From contig JAJRXE010000105.1 in the NCBI GenBank assembly GCA_024276455.1, forward strand, positions 1 through 8,521: a stretch of 8,521 nt of DNA, given 5' to 3'. Source of the DNA: Calditrichota bacterium. Lineage in GTDB: Bacteria; Calditrichota; Calditrichia; RBG-13-44-9. Below the pieces are notes generated by a model that saw only the letters and a program-made list of their open reading frames with translations, was not told the origin of the DNA and did no database searches. Both the position numbers and the translations under genes were made by a program. Below, piece by piece: positions 6,511 through 8,521 of the stretch (positions are counted from its first letter, which is position 1; each line of letters begins with the position of its first letter).

Positions 6511-7872
6511 TCACTTTTTCCCGAACCAGTCCGGATTTGAGGAAGTGATGGGAAGCTTGCGTCCGTAGAAAAAATCATCCAGCCAGATGGCGATGCGCTG
6601 GTTCCAGGAATTGCGGGAAATGTAGAAACGCACCAGGCGGTGAATAAAGGTATCTGGTTTGGTGTACGGACACGAACGAATGCAAAGAGCGCAATCGGTG
6701 CCCACCCCTTTCCAGAAAGAATAGCAGGTTTCCTGGCGGATGCTCCAATGGGCGAATCCCCGGCTCAGCGGTTTTTCGTCCCGGGGAATGGAAAAAGTGG
6801 GGCAATTGTCGGCACATTTCTTACAGATGGAACAGAATTCCTCGATGTAAAATGGCTTGCGAGGCGATTGGGGAAGTTCCAGATCGGTGGTTACGGCGGC
6901 GATGCGCACCGCCGGACCGTGTACGGGGTGAATCAGAATGCTCATGCGGCTGACCTCGCCCAGTCCGGCATCCTGCGCCAGGGGCGGACAGATGACTTCG
7001 TAATTCCCGTCCACATGGGCACGCGCCGAATAACCCAGCCCGCGCAAATAGTGAGCAATCAGGTGCGCAATTTTGGCCGCCTCCACATACTGCCGGGCCG
7101 ATTCCATGATGACCGGCGCGCTTGGGGCGTACTTAAGCATCTGCTGGTCCATCGCTACCAGAATAACCACCGCATGGGTGTGGGCAGACCGTACCGGCTC
7201 GCCCCACTGCTCTGCCCGCCGCCCGTAATGGCTGTAAAAGTGGTAAGGCTGCAAAGCGGTGAATCCAACGTCCACAGCACCGTAATATTTTGCCAGAAAA
7301 CGGATCGCGGCGGCCACCGCAAGCGGATCGGTAACCGCTTTTTCCGGACGTTTTTCGCCCTCTACCAGTTTTTTCTGGCGATCCAGAAAGGCAAACGCTG
7401 CATCGGCCATGCCGGTAAGCAACGGATCGTAGAATTTTCCACCCGGCTCCCCCAATTCCGGTTTGCCGTGTAAATGACGGTCGATTTCTTCCCGCTCGGG
7501 ATGCAATTCGAAATAACGCGCTAACAAATCGGGATGGTACTGCAGCGCATTGCGCGAGAACATGTGGTCGCGTTCGTCAAACTGTTCTATTGTAGAAAGA
7601 TCCGTTTCCGGCCGGGGTGGGAAATACCGCACCAGGGAAATCAGGAAAAAGGCAAACAGCGCAAGCAGCACGGTAAGATTCACCCCTCGCACAAAATCCA
7701 GATGACCAAACAGCAACAGACCAGCCCAGATCAAAGGATTAATACCGGCCAGCAGGACGGCTTTGCGAGCCGCCCCCGGCTCCTGCTCGCGCAGGGCAGA
7801 AATGAAAAACAAGACCAGTCCGCTCTCTACCAGCAATCCGGTAAGCAAAGTCAAAATTTGTAGTAGCGTCAC
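6511..7872 (-). CDS. membrane-anchored reductive-dehalogenase-like (RdhA-type) iron-sulfur protein
   Basis: This 453-residue protein has three N-terminal membrane helices (about 4-26, 37-56 and 64-82) followed by a domain with the layout of corrinoid/4Fe-4S reductive dehalogenases. Visible features in order are FDERDHMFSR (98-107), YSHYGRRAEQWGEPV (213-227), LGYSARAHVDGN (279-290), DAGLGEVSRMSILIHPVHGP (301-320) and two cluster motifs. Cluster one is CSICKKCADNCP (Cys347, 350, 353, 357). Cluster two has Cys383, 394, 397 and 401 (CALCIRSCPY at its end). QueG shares the fold, but AGLGE-SR and the long Cys383-394 spacing favour RdhA. Canonical respiratory RdhA enzymes carry a Tat signal and a separate RdhB anchor; this one has neither and seems to carry its own anchor. 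The start is GTG at 7870-7872 with only a weak purine-rich site upstream. It ends in TGA. The gene lies 48 bp after the outer-membrane-like gene. The real substrate, and whether it binds a corrinoid, are unknown. Confidence 0.82.
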   Translation of the reverse strand: MTLLQILTLLTGLLVESGLVLFFISALREQEPGAARKAVLLAGINPLIWAGLLLFGHLDFVRGVNLTVLLALFAFFLISLVRYFPPRPETDLSTIEQFDERDHMFSRNALQYHPDLLARYFELHPEREEIDRHLHGKPELGEPGGKFYDPLLTGMADAAFAFLDRQKKLVEGEKRPEKAVTDPLAVAAAIRFLAKYYGAVDVGFTALQPYHFYSHYGRRAEQWGEPVRSAHTHAVVILVAMDQQMLKYAPSAPVIMESARQYVEAAKIAHLIAHYLRGLGYSARAHVDGNYEVICPPLAQDAGLGEVSRMSILIHPVHGPAVRIAAVTTDLELPQSPRKPFYIEEFCSICKKCADNCPTFSIPRDEKPLSRGFAHWSIRQETCYSFWKGVGTDCALCIRSCPYTKPDTFIHRLVRFYISRNSWNQRIAIWLDDFFYGRKLPITSSNPDWFGKK

Positions 7873-7920
7873 AGTCGCTCGACTCTTTCTTTACGGTAAG
7901 AAAACACCAATCGGTCTGGA

Positions 7921-8521
7921 CTACCGCTTACCAAAATTAATTCCCAGACTCAGCCAGGGAATAAAGGGGAATCCATTGGCATGCACCTGAGTAAAATACC
8001 AGAGTGCCAGGTCGCCGGTAAGCCGCCGTCCGATTAAGCGCACTCCGAAGGAGAGCACCGCGCCTTCCAGATCTTCGTGAAACCAGTTTTCGCTGACCAG
8101 CATAGCGTGGGCCGAAAGGCGATGCTGGGCACCCAGCATCAGGGCCGGTTTGTTGGCGAAGTCACCTCCCGCAAATCCCCAACCGGCGCCAATTGTGAAA
8201 GAAGAAACGTAAGAACCGATGCTCGCAACCCCGTAAGCCAGTCCGCCGCTGCTGCCTTCGCCTCCACCCAGCACCCCTAAAAACAGCACTCCACCGGCCA
8301 GATCGAAATTGTCAGTGTGAATGAGGCGCATCTTTGGGGCAAAATAAAACAATTGTTCGCTGGAAAATGGGAACAGGCTGATGCCGCCCCCGAGAGACAA
8401 AAAATTCGTTAACCCGTACCCCACCGTGGGAAAGAAAATCCAGTAATCCACAAAGTAGCCCTGTCCCTGCCGCAGGGAACGCCCCGTGCTCATCAGAAAA
8501 AGCCGGGTGTCGTTCTGGTCC
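7921..8521 (-). CDS. uncharacterised, probable outer-membrane beta-barrel protein, C-terminal part (cut by window end)
   Basis: The frame is open from the window edge (DQNDTRLFLMSTGRSLRQGQ) to a TAG at 7921-7923, about 199 residues. An internal ATG at 8491-8493 is not the likely start, because the in-frame residues before it continue smoothly and suit the interior of the protein. The sequence alternates polar and hydrophobic residues with many Gly and aromatic residues: GYFVDYWIFFPTVGYG, LSLGGGISLFPF, SFTIGAGWGFAGGDF, ALMLGAQHRLS and WLSLGINFGKR at the end. This is the pattern of transmembrane beta strands, and the short terminal strand ends the protein. I do not recognise a named family; it resembles hypothetical proteins with an (R)LFxxxTxRxLxxGxGYFxDY motif, from general recollection. 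The signal peptide would lie outside the window. It precedes the RdhA-like gene by 48 bp, so they may share a transcript. Confidence 0.75.
   Translation of the reverse strand, partial: DQNDTRLFLMSTGRSLRQGQGYFVDYWIFFPTVGYGLTNFLSLGGGISLFPFSSEQLFYFAPKMRLIHTDNFDLAGGVLFLGVLGGGEGSSGGLAYGVASIGSYVSSFTIGAGWGFAGGDFANKPALMLGAQHRLSAHAMLVSENWFHEDLEGAVLSFGVRLIGRRLTGDLALWYFTQVHANGFPFIPWLSLGINFGKR

Noticed and set aside
1..8521. CRISPR array, tRNA/rRNA, insertion sequence, toxin-antitoxin or phage-defence genes
   Set aside because: Looked for on both strands; no regularly spaced repeats, tRNA-like cloverleaf, transposase motifs or defence domains were seen.

Overview
All well-supported genes in this window lie on the minus strand, so transcription runs from high to low coordinates. 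The sequence looks like a Gram-negative bacterium of moderate GC. It carries a tripartite-efflux adaptor and a TolC-type outer-membrane channel, a probable outer-membrane beta-barrel protein, and AT-rich intergenic regions with a consensus sigma70-type promoter. The intergenic repeat style (ATTCGTGG units) and the gene mix would suit a lineage such as Calditrichota/KSB1 or another FCB-group phylum. That placement is a weak inference, because no rRNA or phylogenetic marker gene is present.

In transcription order from the right edge, the first unit begins with the C-terminal part of an unrecognised, probably outer-membrane protein (7921 to beyond the window end). It is followed after 48 bp by a membrane-anchored, reductive-dehalogenase-like protein with two 4Fe-4S motifs (6511-7872). 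A DUF2207-family membrane protein (4571-6358) comes next. Its natural start appears to be the ATG at 6442, but an in-frame TAG at 6377-6379 separates that ATG from the signal peptide.

A 536-bp non-coding stretch (4035-4570) holds ATTCGTGG-type repeats, two strong hairpins, short direct repeats and a weak terminator-like structure. Then come a calcineurin-like metallophosphoesterase (3156-4034) and an FkbM-type methyltransferase (2324-3085), 70 bp apart and probably co-transcribed.

A 331-bp gap (1993-2323) contains the clearest regulatory signal in the window. It is a TTGACA-17-TAATAT promoter whose -10 and start region are overlapped by an imperfect palindrome (TTAGT-N8-ACTAA core), typical of a TetR-type operator. 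It drives a TolC-family channel gene (643-1992) and then an RND/HlyD-type periplasmic adaptor gene (566 to beyond the window start). The inner-membrane pump gene is presumably just outside the window. This is therefore a repressible multidrug-type efflux operon.

I see no tRNA, rRNA, CRISPR array, transposase or phage gene, and no convincing previously undescribed multi-gene system. The items most worth a second look are the amber codon in the DUF2207 gene, the membrane-fused RdhA-like protein, the efflux promoter/operator and the repeat-rich 4035-4570 interval.
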